Program-made: the position numbers and the translations under genes
Shown here: piece after piece, positions 50,515 through 60,309 of the stretch
Layout of the letters: every line of letters starts with the position of its first letter
How positions within the stretch are numbered: position 1 is the stretch's first letter
DNA from: Phylloscopus collybita
Taxonomy: Eukaryota > Chordata > Aves > Passeriformes > Phylloscopidae
DNA: 64,000 nt
Assembly (NCBI GenBank): GCA_027886175.1
Contig: JAJNNQ010000010.1
Location: 4,312,001 to 4,376,000 of the forward strand
Direction of reading: 5' to 3'
Notes under the pieces: generated by a model
Told to the model about the DNA's origin: nothing
Database searches by the model: none
What the model saw: the letters and a program-made list of their open reading frames with translations, nothing else

Positions 50515-51840
50515 TATTCCAGTCATTCCAAAATACATATCTATATATAAATATAGATATTTTTTAAAAAAACATCCAATTTTTGACTTCCAGGGGTTAA
50601 GGGAAAGCTGTGAACTTCATCCTTAACGAGGTCTCAGGTTAGGTCTTTGGGCTCATCCTTGCTGTGTTGGGTCAGACACTGGTCCATGAATCTGGCTTCT
50701 ACTCAGTCATGTTCCCTGCTCAGCCATGCAGCCTCCAGCACTTCAGATCTTCATATCTCAGATTTCCCACTCGCAACACGAGGCTAAAAATAATTTTCTC
50801 AAGTCAACGGAACAGGCTGAGGTGCTCCTGGAAAACTGCAGGGCATGAAGTTCACTGGGGTCAAAAAAATCAGTCACTGACACTGGCTAGATCCAGCATT
50901 TTCTAAGAAAAAGGAAGGATTATAGAGGTTACAAAACCCAGTTCCTTATCCTCAAAAGCACAGTCTTCAGGAAAGTGAAAAAACCAAAACACTGCATTGG
51001 AAAAAGATGATTTAGTCATAAGAGACTTTTGTAGAATCTGTACGAATCCGTGTAGTGGAACAAAAAACAAAATAAATTTTCCAAGATTCTTAATCCAGGA
51101 CTGCAATTCTTAAATTAAAAAAGAACCAAATCAAACAACAGAAGACTGAAGCAATATAGCAAACCTGGTTGCTCTCCTATACTCAGAAATGTGTAAGGGC
51201 AGAACTTACTAACACCCAATTAAAGGAATTCAATGTTTATCTCACTGTAGGTAAATATTCAGGGATAACTGAGTTAGGCAAACAAGAGGAGTAGTAAAGT
51301 TATACATACCTCTCCTTGAGAGGCTGGAGGCTTAGGAAAAACAGGGAAATTAATGTACTGGAGGTCTAGTCACAGCTGGAGAAGGAAATAAAAGTTGGGA
51401 GTGTATTAACGTCATGGTCCCAGACTTTATTCCCTCTCCAGAGCACACACCATTGCGACCTCAAAATCTGAAAATTAAACTGAAAGGAAATGTTTATTCT
51501 CACAAAATAGCAATTCATTACTGTGAATGGAGATATTTAACCAATAAATGATTGCTTAATGGCCCATAGGACCTTTGCTTCAGTTACAAAAACACTGTGT
51601 TGTTAAACAACCAAGGATACCTCTTGAAAATGCCATGCTTACAAATAACATGAGGGTTTATTTGCTGCTTGATGAATGTCCATAAACAGATCCTCCCCAG
51701 GTGCCCTGACATTAAAGAGCACTGGGGATCAAGGTGGGGTCAAAGTGAGGAAACAAGGAGTTGGGATGGAAGAAATTGTGCCTGTCTCTTGTTACACACC
51801 TCTGCAATGACTTACAGCTTGTCCATCTGTCTACCTCTCT
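50515..51840. other. gene-free unique DNA
   Basis: No gene supported. The AT palindrome ATATCTATAT-ATAA-ATATAGATAT lies at 50537-50560. A minus-strand frame (50903-51106) contains 'tctttttccaatgcag' and ends near 'ccttcctttttcttag', both acceptor-like, but no coherent exon follows. Confidence 0.55.
50537..50560. repeat. perfect AT-rich palindrome
   Basis: Two 10-bp arms, ATATCTATAT and ATATAGATAT, around a 4-base loop. A potential cruciform or simple AT slippage product. Confidence 0.9.
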
Positions 51841-52384
51841 GATGACTCTTATCTTAGTGCCATCTCAGTGTTGAATGAAGGGGAACAAAACTTGTTATTT
51901 TCCCCAGAACACGGAAGAGGATCTTCTGGAAGAGGAATGTTGCTATGAGACTGTTCTCGGACCACTGTAGAAATTATCTGATTGAACATTTTATGGCTGT
52001 TGTAAAGTTTTTCTGTGTTTCTCATGAGAAGTACAAGTTTGCCAGAGACCACAATAGCCTCAAGTTTTCCTGCTGAGCAAAGGAGTAAGTACTGGACACT
52101 GATTTGGGGTCTGTCTCTCCAAAATTATTCCAAGCATCGGCTGTGACTGAGCAGATGACAAGATCTGCTGCTTGGTACAGCATTACAAGATTCAGCACTT
52201 CCACTGGTCCCAGTCATCTCTGCTTAACCCCGGGCATTTCCAGCATGACAACTGCAAGCAGGAATTAACTTAACCTCTAATGCCATATGAACATGGAAGC
52301 ACAGAGCCTGGAGCAGTGACGGCACATGCAACTCATCAGAGTCGTTATCAGTGATATAAATGACTTGTGTCATTTGGAAATCAA

Positions 52385-52432
52385 GTGTGTGTGTGTGTGT
52401 GTGTGTCCGTGTGTGTCCACATGTGTGTGTGC
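52385..52432. repeat. (TG)n microsatellite, interrupted
   Basis: Eleven TG units followed by two shorter TG blocks separated by CC and CCACA. Confidence 0.95.
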
Positions 52433-53183
52433 ATAAACAAAACATCTGAATTCAGGGCATCCAGGGAGACAATTTTCACTCCTTGCTCATCCCAGGATGC
52501 TGTTAGAAGTTCCTGATTAGAAACATTCTCTTCCATTAGTATTCTCTTCCTCTGCCAATGCTGTCATAGACAAATGTCCTGATATATTTTAGTTTGTCAT
52601 TTAGGCAGATGAATTTTGTGATTCACCCCATTCAAGAACCTCAGCTTCATGTGAAATCAACCTGCAGGGAGTGAAGATCCTGGTTTCTTCATCAGCAGCT
52701 TAGTAATGTAGGGAGGTCTTCAAGGGCCACGTGCTTCACTTGACTGCAGCCACTGACACATCCCTAAGGCCATTGGTACATGCTAAAGGAACAGTTAAGA
52801 TCTCAGTTTGATGCTTTTGTGAAGGTCCAGTCATTCTAGGGAAAACAATGGATTTATCCTTAATGGCATTATTTCTGTCATATCTGTAATTTATATTCAC
52901 TACCTCTGTATTGGTAAAAGTATATTTGAATAATGCAAACAGATTTGACTATTACAAATTGAGTTGGTGATTATTTAGTTACCATTTCATTCCACACAAG
53001 CAGAATTGATTACTTTGACAATAAGAGGATGTTTGTAACCAGCAATGTCATTCCACTGCACCAATATCCTTTCTTGAGAAGAGGACAGAAGAGCAAAGGG
53101 GTATGTGGTAACTGATCATCCTGTTGCTAACTAGAAATTTTTCTGGTGCAATGATGAAAAAGACAGTATAGGGCCATAAACAG

Positions 53184-53247
53184 GAAAAAAAACCAACACC
53201 AACAAAAAACCCATAAACAAACCAACAAACAAACCGACCAAAACCCA
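53184..53247. repeat. A/C-rich (AAAC/AACC) low-complexity tract
   Basis: Degenerate CAAAC and CCAAC units, nearly free of G and T on the plus strand. Confidence 0.9.
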
Positions 53248-54259
53248 GTCTGTGGATAATTATTATTTTTGTACAGAAAAAAGATACAAGGAGGTGACAG
53301 CAAGGCCAGAAAAAGAAGCAGTGGGTTTATCATGGGCACAGCAGTGACAGTCAAAGTCCTACAGCTGGAATTCATATCATGTACAGCTAAAGAGTGGGGC
53401 AAGAAGTTATTCTGCCATAAAACGAACCAACATTTTGTTCTATGGACACAAGGAGAAGAGGTTTACCCTGTGGTCACGTCACAGCACTGCCTCTTTAGTG
53501 CCTCATTCCTTTGGACCAACACTACAGCACGGAGAGAGAACGTGCTCCCCAATGAGTCCTGTCTGTGGTGACAGGCACTGCTGTAACAGACCCGAAAGTT
53601 TATCACCAAAATTTCTTCCCTTTCCCCTCAGCTATCCAATATCAGCTATTGAACTTCTAGCAGAAGGAAAAACACTCAAAGCAAAGAAAAAACTGTCTAC
53701 TGGAAACTCCTTTGAGCAACCCCACAGGAGATATTTGAAGCTCTGATGAGGCATCAGATTCTCAATTACCAAGTCACGCCTTTTAACATGCCCAGAAACT
53801 GACTTGCTGACATGCTCTGAAGAGTATATGAGTTGCCAAGGTCTGCTGGCATCAAGCCTAAATGTTTCTCCTTTTTCTGCTCAGGTCTTCTGTTTGGCAT
53901 TAGAAGATGTCATGGTGCCAATGTCAGTCCACCTGGACTGCAAACAATGCTTCCATTCACTTCCCAGCATTTAATCAGTAACTAGTATCACTGGTATTTT
54001 CATTCAGGAGTGTTTCCTTTAGCTCTGGCTCCAGGTGCCCTGGAACAAGCACTGATAATGAGGGAGCAGTCGATTTACCTGCTGTAAGGACACACCATGG
54101 GATATTCCCAGCTGCAGCACAAGGCAGGGGGTTTGTAAGGCAACTCCAACATCTTGTACCTGACAGTGAGGAAGCAGCTGACAGAGAAGACCTGGCCAAT
54201 TAGCAAAGTCATCCAACTGCTGGATGGACCTACATTCCGTGCCCCTTGCTTTTGACTGC

Positions 54260-54765
54260 AGTCAAAACTCTTACCAATATCCTGACTTAAAAGTCTTGGA
54301 AATACGCTGCATAGAGCGCCCTACCAGGTGAACTTTATTCAAGAGGAAAATCCACATATTTTCTTTGTGCTTGGTTGTATTGCAGTATTATTCAACTTAA
54401 ACTCATTGCTTATATAAGAGCAAAGCTCTGATGCATCAATAATCAAGAAGGCTGTATGCTGGGCTATAACTTTAAATTGGCATCAAAGATGACTTAACAT
54501 GTCAAACCATCTGACGACTCCTCAGGAAGGTCAGGAGGAAACAAAGAACTAGATATGTCCTTAGCATACTTTCCTCCTTTTAATAGAGTTATGCCAGGGC
54601 CTGAAATGTCCATCAGAAAGGAGGGTTAAGTTGTCTCCAGCTAACGAAGATGAAAAGAATAATTTAATGGAGGTGGGAGCCAGAATGCAGTGTAGGGATG
54701 AAAGGACGAGCAGTAACTGAGACTGAATTTAAACAACTCTGGAGAATAAAACGATCCTTTAAAAA
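54260..54765. other. gene-free unique DNA
   Basis: No gene or repeat recognised; ends in an A12 run (about 54762-54774). Confidence 0.55.
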
Positions 54766-54774
54766 AAAAAAAAG

Positions 54775-55000
54775 ATAATTATGTCTTACAACAATTACCC
54801 TGGCTATGAAGCAAAATTAGCATAGTCCTTTCTAATTTAAATGTGTTGAAAGTGCCTGAGCATGACAGCAGAAAATTACAAGGTTTACGACACGGGCTTT
54901 GGTTAAAGTGATGGCAATCGGATTATTGTAGCTTTTTGTCTGTTGATAGTAATGATTGCAAAGTTACCTATAAATATTAACTATTTAGTACTGGGAGAGT
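54775..55000. promoter_or_regulatory. candidate distal regulatory element
   Basis: Repeat-free AT-rich stretch with ATAATTATG, ACAATTACC, a TGACAG TALE word near 54863, isolated CpGs (ttacgacacggg, aatcgg), and GATTATTG/AATGATTG words. Enhancer-like by composition only. Confidence 0.3.
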
Positions 55001-55004
55001 TTTG

Positions 55005-56560
55005 GTTTAGATAGCTAAGATATGCCTCTTCTAGTCACTCCAAGGAATAAAGTTGTCGCACAGAAAACACTTTCCTTTTTAAATCAGGGGTGGTTCCTTC
55101 TGATTCATCAGTCTGCTTTTCTAATATAATTCCGTGAACAGCAAGATCCTAATTTATGATTTAAATCTTTCCTAAAAATGATAAAAATTATAATACCCAT
55201 TTACTAAGTACTTCCTACTTTATCTTCATCTTTCTCATGGAATACGGTAGTTAGAGGATAATTAGAGCCTGGATCAAAAATATTTTTATTTATGGATTGA
55301 AAGAACCAAGCTTGACCCTATGTAGATGTTTCTCCTGGGTTTCCAAAGATCTTTTCAAGGCATATCCTTAATTCTCAATAACAAGGCCTGCAGTTAAGCA
55401 GGAGAGTTTAAAAAAAATAGTAGAAAATCATGATCTGCATCACACTGTAGCATCAGTCTGGTAGTGGTGAATTAAAATGCAAATAAATTCACCTGGGTTT
55501 TGTTCTGGCTTGAGCAGAGACACATTAACTGCCTGTGTTGCCCACATTTTCTTTACATGGGTTTTACCTCGGTTACAGTGATGTTCATCAATTTTTACTT
55601 TGAGATCTCAAATTCTTAACAGTGTTATAACCAGGTTATTTATACAAAAGACACTTTTCTTCTCCTTGGATATAACAGGCAAAACAACACCAGGCAAGAC
55701 TCATGGACTCATGTGAGTTGGACTAGGAGTAAATCTTGGGCAGGAAAAGATGTGCAGCACAGGGTGGGACAGAGTCCAGTTGCATGTTGTACCCCAAAGT
55801 TCATCCTACACTTTTGTAAATATTCTGTGGTGGAGTCTGTTCCTGCTCCATGTGAATTCAAACACTGTGATTTATATTTGTACTAAGAAGGTCAGTTGCT
55901 CAAATACTTTCATTTATTAAATTAGCTCTGCAGTAAATTAATATGATTTTCTTAAACAACTTTACAACTTGGGAGGTTTGGGAAACAGAATTGAGCTCAG
56001 CTGTTTCCTGTGGAATCTTGTTTTCATAACCTCACTGAATCTTCTCTGCTTGACTTGAGATATATCTATATGTCTATATATAGATAGATATAAATTTTTG
56101 TGCACACAAAGCAAAAAGCATGTGTAGATTAGGATTTAGGTTCAAGTATTAGTCTACTTGATTCATGAATAAACTGATTTGTTCTTTGCATTTTTGGGTC
56201 TGACATTCAGATTAACGTGGGTTCTTCCCAAGTTTACTAAAAGCTTTCTGCTTTTATTTTTTCTTGGCAGGATTCTGGAAAAAAAAATCCATGCTATTGA
56301 AACAGTGGTTTATTGAATTAATACAATTACATAAAGAAGCTGTGTCATATTTTAAGTAGATCTCTGATAAGATGCTTTGCTCTGAATACTAAAAAGAATT
56401 TGGACTCCCTGCAAGCCTGATTCAAATTATTATCAAAGACATTTATTTTTTGTATGTGACATGTTGTTAAATATGTTAATTTCTTAGAAGCACAGTGTAT
56501 GAAGTGCAAGAGCAGCTGTGTAGGAAAGTGAGCTTCAAAATAACAAGGCTGAGCTCTTCT
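55005..56560. other. gene-free unique DNA
   Basis: No gene. An imperfect (TATC/TAGA) palindromic patch lies at 56058-56092. A very weak resemblance to a MIR-like SINE near 55490-55545 (cacctgggttttgttctggc) is not called. Confidence 0.55.
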
Positions 56561-56566
56561 TGGGAA

Positions 56567-56712
56567 TTAGTGTGGTCCAATGGGTAGGCAAGTAGCCGAC
56601 GATTCCAGGCACCTGGGTTCTGCTCCGAAATCTGTCATTGACCTACTATTTTCCACTGGGCAAATCACTGCACCCTTTGCTTTTTTTTTTCCTATCCATA
56701 AAATGATCAGGA
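56567..56712 (+). mobile_element. MIR-like tRNA-derived SINE, near full length
   Basis: The parts of an archosaur/turtle-type MIR-like SINE follow in order. The tRNA-derived head 'tagtgtggtccaatgggtag' sits at the A-box position. 'acctgggttctgctcc' contains the B-box-like GGTTCTGCTCC. Then come 'aatctgtcattgacctac', 'ttttccactgggcaaatcactgcaccctt' (matching '..ttgggcaagtcacttcacctc') and finally 'cctatccataaaatgatc' (matching 'ccccatctgtaaaatgg'). The usual 'ctcagttt' is replaced by a T run. Best preserved of the four SINE relics here. Confidence 0.8.
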
Positions 56713-56719
56713 GTCAAAT

Positions 56720-57815
56720 TTTGTTTTACCTTAGAAACAGTTTCATGTCACTATAGTACACTAGAGTTTGATATGTGGAAATGCCTGAGAAGTAAAAACT
56801 TGGCATTATTCACAGATAATTGATGCCTGTTAGAGCCCTTGTATTTAGGGAAGAAGTAGGAAGCCCAGTTTCATCTAGATACAAACTCATGGCAGAGCTC
56901 AAAGGCTTGGCATAGAGAGCAACAGTGGACACATAATTTAAATGAATAAATGGTTTCAACTTGAATAGTAGTTCCATTTAATTTGTGGTGACGATGGGCA
57001 GGGCTATTTAATTGACATAGTAATTGATTTTGATGATATTACCTGCTTGAGTGAAGGTTATATGCTGCAAAGGGAGCCACTGTGCTGAGGCAGGCAGAGA
57101 ACCAATGATACCCATAGGCCAAAAAGGAATAGATCAAGGAAATCAGATCTTGGTTCTATTGCTAAACTACTTGGGAATTTTGATTTATTCACTTCAGCCC
57201 TTCCAATTAATATTGAAATAATAGTCCTTTTAGGAGCTAGGATGGGTGAGTGCAACCTCATGCACATTAGAGGGAAGAAATTTAAACCACTAATGTTGTA
57301 TTCCTCCTGAACAGCTCCTTTCAGCTCCACTAGGTACTGGGGATGAAGGTCCATCAGTGCATGTGTTCACAGTGGGTATTTTTGTTTGTACCTGGACTCA
57401 CATTCTGGACAGCTTATGACGAAGGTAACCTTTGGAGGGGTTTGTGTCCATAAACATGACTTAACCCATAATAACTACTGAGATTTTAGCTGTGCTTTTA
57501 TTTTGTCTGAAGAGTACACAGTTAGACTGCAGGTTACCTGAGACTTCCCTGCATTTTCCCCGCTGTTCAGAACCAGGACTTTTATTTCATTATTTTCATA
57601 TTTAAGGTTCTAGTTTCAATTAGACCTAGTTCCAGGCCAAAGGAACAGGGATACTCCTTGGAATAAGAGAAGGAAAAGACTTGATAAACCACTTTCTGGA
57701 TATGTCTATTTATTCAGTTGCTTCTGTGTGTCTTGCAGGTCCTTCTACAGTTCCATTATAAATATCTTAAATGTGAGGAATTTTCCAACTTCTCTTTGAA
57801 TGTTAACCCATATTC
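56720..57815. other. gene-free unique DNA
   Basis: Nothing recognised apart from a 98-codon minus-strand chance frame. Confidence 0.6.
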
Positions 57816-57820
57816 TGTTT

Positions 57821-57915
57821 CATCATAGAAAGGCTTAGAACCACTTAGAAAGGCTTAGGAAGGCTTGGGTTGGAGGGAAGCTTTAAGATTCTATAGTTCC
57901 AACTCTCCATCCTGT
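57821..57915 (-). mobile_element. CR1 LINE, 3'-terminal fragment
   Basis: In plus orientation 'catcatagaaaggcttag' (terminal octamers, locally re-duplicated as cttagaaaggcttag), then 'gcttgggttggagggaagc', 'tttaagattctatagttccaactc'. This matches the CR1 3' terminus in order. Only about 95 bp survive; diverged. Confidence 0.76.
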
Positions 57916-57919
57916 TTTA

Positions 57920-59035
57920 AGGCCTGTTTGGTGCCCAGAATTCGATGTCATTTCTCCAGTGAATTCTTTCAGCAGTGGAAAACATTTCTGCCCTAGGAGG
58001 AAATGTTCCTTTTATTCCAGTGTTGGATCCCTTCCCTTGAAAAAAATCACACCAGAGCATCACCAGGGATCAGGACCTGGCTCTCATTAGGGCAATTCTT
58101 ATAAAAGCCCAACACTTCACTTGCACACTGATGCCTTTTTACAGAGTCCTAAAAATAGAAAGGAAAAATAAAGGTGATGCAAATGCTTTGGAAAGGCCCC
58201 TTTCCACCATCAGACTTTCAGTGTAAGCAAAACACTGGCCAATAAAATTTTCAGATAGTTAGGCCCTTGCCATTTATGTCTAAAACCCACATCAGAGATC
58301 CAGAAATAAAATTAACAAGAGACCAAAAGGATCTCCCTCTTAATCAGAATAATTAAGGCGTGAAAGAACTTTCTAGGGATCTGAAGTTAAATTATTGGGA
58401 ACTAGGTTCTGGACATTTTTTTCTTTTTTTCAGTTTCTGTTCATTTTATGCCTGAGTTTTACGTTTGCACTTATTTAAGCTGTCTGGGAAAAGAGGCTGT
58501 ACATAAAAGACGATTAGTTTTTAAAGCACTCCAGGGCTGGATTGAGAGAGAATTCTTTGGTTTGTTTTGTTTTGTTTTAACTTGTTGGTGGGGTTGTTGG
58601 TTTTTTTGTTTTTTCACACTTTAGATGGAAGACATAAACTGTAGCTCTTAAATAGATGAATGCTGAGAATAAAATTACCAAAGATTTCTTTCTAGAATGG
58701 AAAGAAAATCAAGGAGAGAACAAGTAAAAGTAATCTGTGTCCTGTAGCAGTCATGCAATGATGCTGAAATACTGGGCCAAATTCTCAATGGATAGAAATC
58801 AATATACCTCCAGTGAAGTCCATGAAACAATATCACTTTGCACAAGCTGGGGGTCTGATAGCTACATATATATTTTAGCTATCTGTATGCAGCATTACAG
58901 GAAAAAAAAAAAAAGAAAGAAAAGAAAAGATAAAAGAGCTCTTGAAAGTGAATGAAGTTGATTCTCAGAAAAAAAAAGGGTTTTAGATGTTGAATATTTA
59001 ATTCACTGATAAAAGAACCTTGATTTCCCGCATTC
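57920..59035. other. gene-free unique DNA
   Basis: No gene supported. A (TTTTG)n-type, G/T-rich patch occurs at 58558-58613 and an A-rich run near 58901-58932. Confidence 0.6.
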
Positions 59036-59044
59036 AGCCACCAC

Positions 59045-59112
59045 AAATAAAAAAATAAAAAAATAAAAAAAAAAAAAAAAAAAAAAAAAAGGAAAAAAAA
59101 AATAAAAGAAAG
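59045..59112. repeat. A-rich tract, (A5-7T)n into poly-A
   Basis: AAAAAAT units run into about 30 consecutive A, then GG and more A. It yields poly-Phe frames on the minus strand. Confidence 0.95.
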
Positions 59113-59159
59113 GCACATCTTAAAAGGGAAGCAATGAGCAGAAACTGACCTTTCTGTGA

Positions 59160-59340
59160 GCAAGCAGATGAGAGAAGGTATTTGGTTAATCCCATCTGTC
59201 GCTGATTGGTCAGACAGAACCGTGTTGAAAATGTCTCCATCTGGGCTAATCTGCTCTCAGTTGGATGAGCTGAGGCCTTCAGAGTTAACCTGACATTTAA
59301 CAATAATTACCCTTTCGGATGACCCCGGCCCAATCTCCTG
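59160..59340. promoter_or_regulatory. candidate enhancer with repeated TAAT/CATCTG words
   Basis: TAATCCC (59188-59194, OTX/PITX-type) overlaps CATCTG (59193-59198, E-box). A second CATCTG (59238-59243) is followed by TAATCT (59247-59252). An inverted CCAAT word, TGACATTTAACAATAATTACC and CpGs (gtcgc, accgtg, ttcgg, cccgg) complete the block. The doubled E-box/homeodomain pairing is visible; neural or bHLH-homeodomain regulation is inference. Confidence 0.35.
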
Positions 59341-59444
59341 CTCTCTTAGAAATCTCTCTTTTTTTGTGTGTGCTCCCAAACCCCTTGACTCCCATGTTAG
59401 AGATAGCTGAAAAGTGATGATACGATAATGAGATATGCTGTACA

Positions 59445-59467
59445 AACACACACACACACACACACAC
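59445..59467. repeat. (AC)n microsatellite
   Basis: Eleven AC units following tgtacaa. Confidence 0.95.
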
Positions 59468-59559
59468 TTGTGCCAGCCCACATCCAGAGATGCCCCGTGT
59501 CCCCAACACTTCTGCATCATTTATCAGATTCCTGTGGCATATAGGAGGGGAGATATATT

Positions 59560-60200
59560 AAAAATCAAGGTGGGGATAATTTCCCAAATTAAAGAGTAGT
59601 CATGCTCGCTTGCTAACCTTTGTGTGGAAGCTCTAAGTTTCTTTCTGGCGGTTGGAAGTCTCTTATCTGTGGTGAGGAGAAATGGTGCATGGAAATAGGT
59701 TCAGATAGAAAAGCAGAGTTCAGAGGTCACAAAGGCTAACTGTAGATGAAATGTGGCTATTTCTTTTTACCTGAGGCTGGCTTCATCTTTCCTCTGAAAG
59801 GTCATTGCGATAAAACAAAAACACATCTCAGGAGAGGAATCATTTATCTCTGGCCAGGTTCTCCCTTCCATTGTGGTACTTTATTTATTTTTCTCATCTT
59901 TCGACCACATTTCTTCCAAAGTCACCTCCTTCCAAGCATCCTCCTTCCACTGAAGTCCAGTGCTGAGTTTTGAGTGTTGGTAGAAGTTTGGCTTTGTTAT
60001 ACTTATTGTCTCTGCTTTTACTTGGAAATCACGTCCAGAGACTTGGATGATTCCCCAAATCACTTTAATCTGTTGGTGATGAGCTGAAAAGTTTGAGAAA
60101 ATAGCTATACTAATGGAAAAAAGAACAAGGACAAGTCTATATGATAGGAAGCTCATTTCCAGGGTCTGATTTATTTCATATCTCCGCTCTGACCATACAT
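59560..60200. other. gene-free unique DNA
   Basis: Nothing recognised; frames at most 91 codons. Confidence 0.6.
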
Positions 60201-60204
60201 AAAT

Positions 60205-60303
60205 CTTGTATCTACCTCAGTTTCTTTATTTGTCCAACTAAAATTATAATAGTCATTTCAGAAAAGTGCTATAAGATTAAATGTAAATCACCTTGAAATT
60301 CTT
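60205..60303 (+). mobile_element. MIR-like SINE, 3' half relic
   Basis: 'tacctcagtttctttatttgtcc' followed by 'aaaattataatagt', 'ctataagattaaatgtaaatcaccttgaaattct'. This parallels the MIR-like 3' half 'gcctcagtttcctcatctgtaaaatgg ... ataatagta ... gtaagattaaatgtaaagcactttgaaa'. The tRNA head and core are not recognisable. Confidence 0.62.
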
Positions 60304-60309
60304 AAATAG

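Larger units (their letters stand above)
51849..54255 (-). other. minus-strand open segments, coding status unproven
   Basis: Three sub-segments look exon-like on the minus strand. (1) 54160-54255: 96 bp, open in phase 0, between 'ttttgactgcag' and a CAG/GTACAAG donor. (2) About 52446-52560: one open frame with a mixed, non-repetitive composition. (3) From 52072 downward: after 'acttactcctttgctcag', open for about 73 codons to a stop near 51849. A further minus-strand run of some 80 codons lies near 53640-53880, flanked by stops. The (TG)n at 52385-52432 interrupts the middle. I recognise no family; chance remains the default explanation. Confidence 0.15.

Noticed and set aside
55490..55545. 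Possible further MIR-like SINE (cacctgggttttgttctggc...)
   Set aside because: Only the B-box neighbourhood is similar; the order of the remaining blocks is not recognisable.
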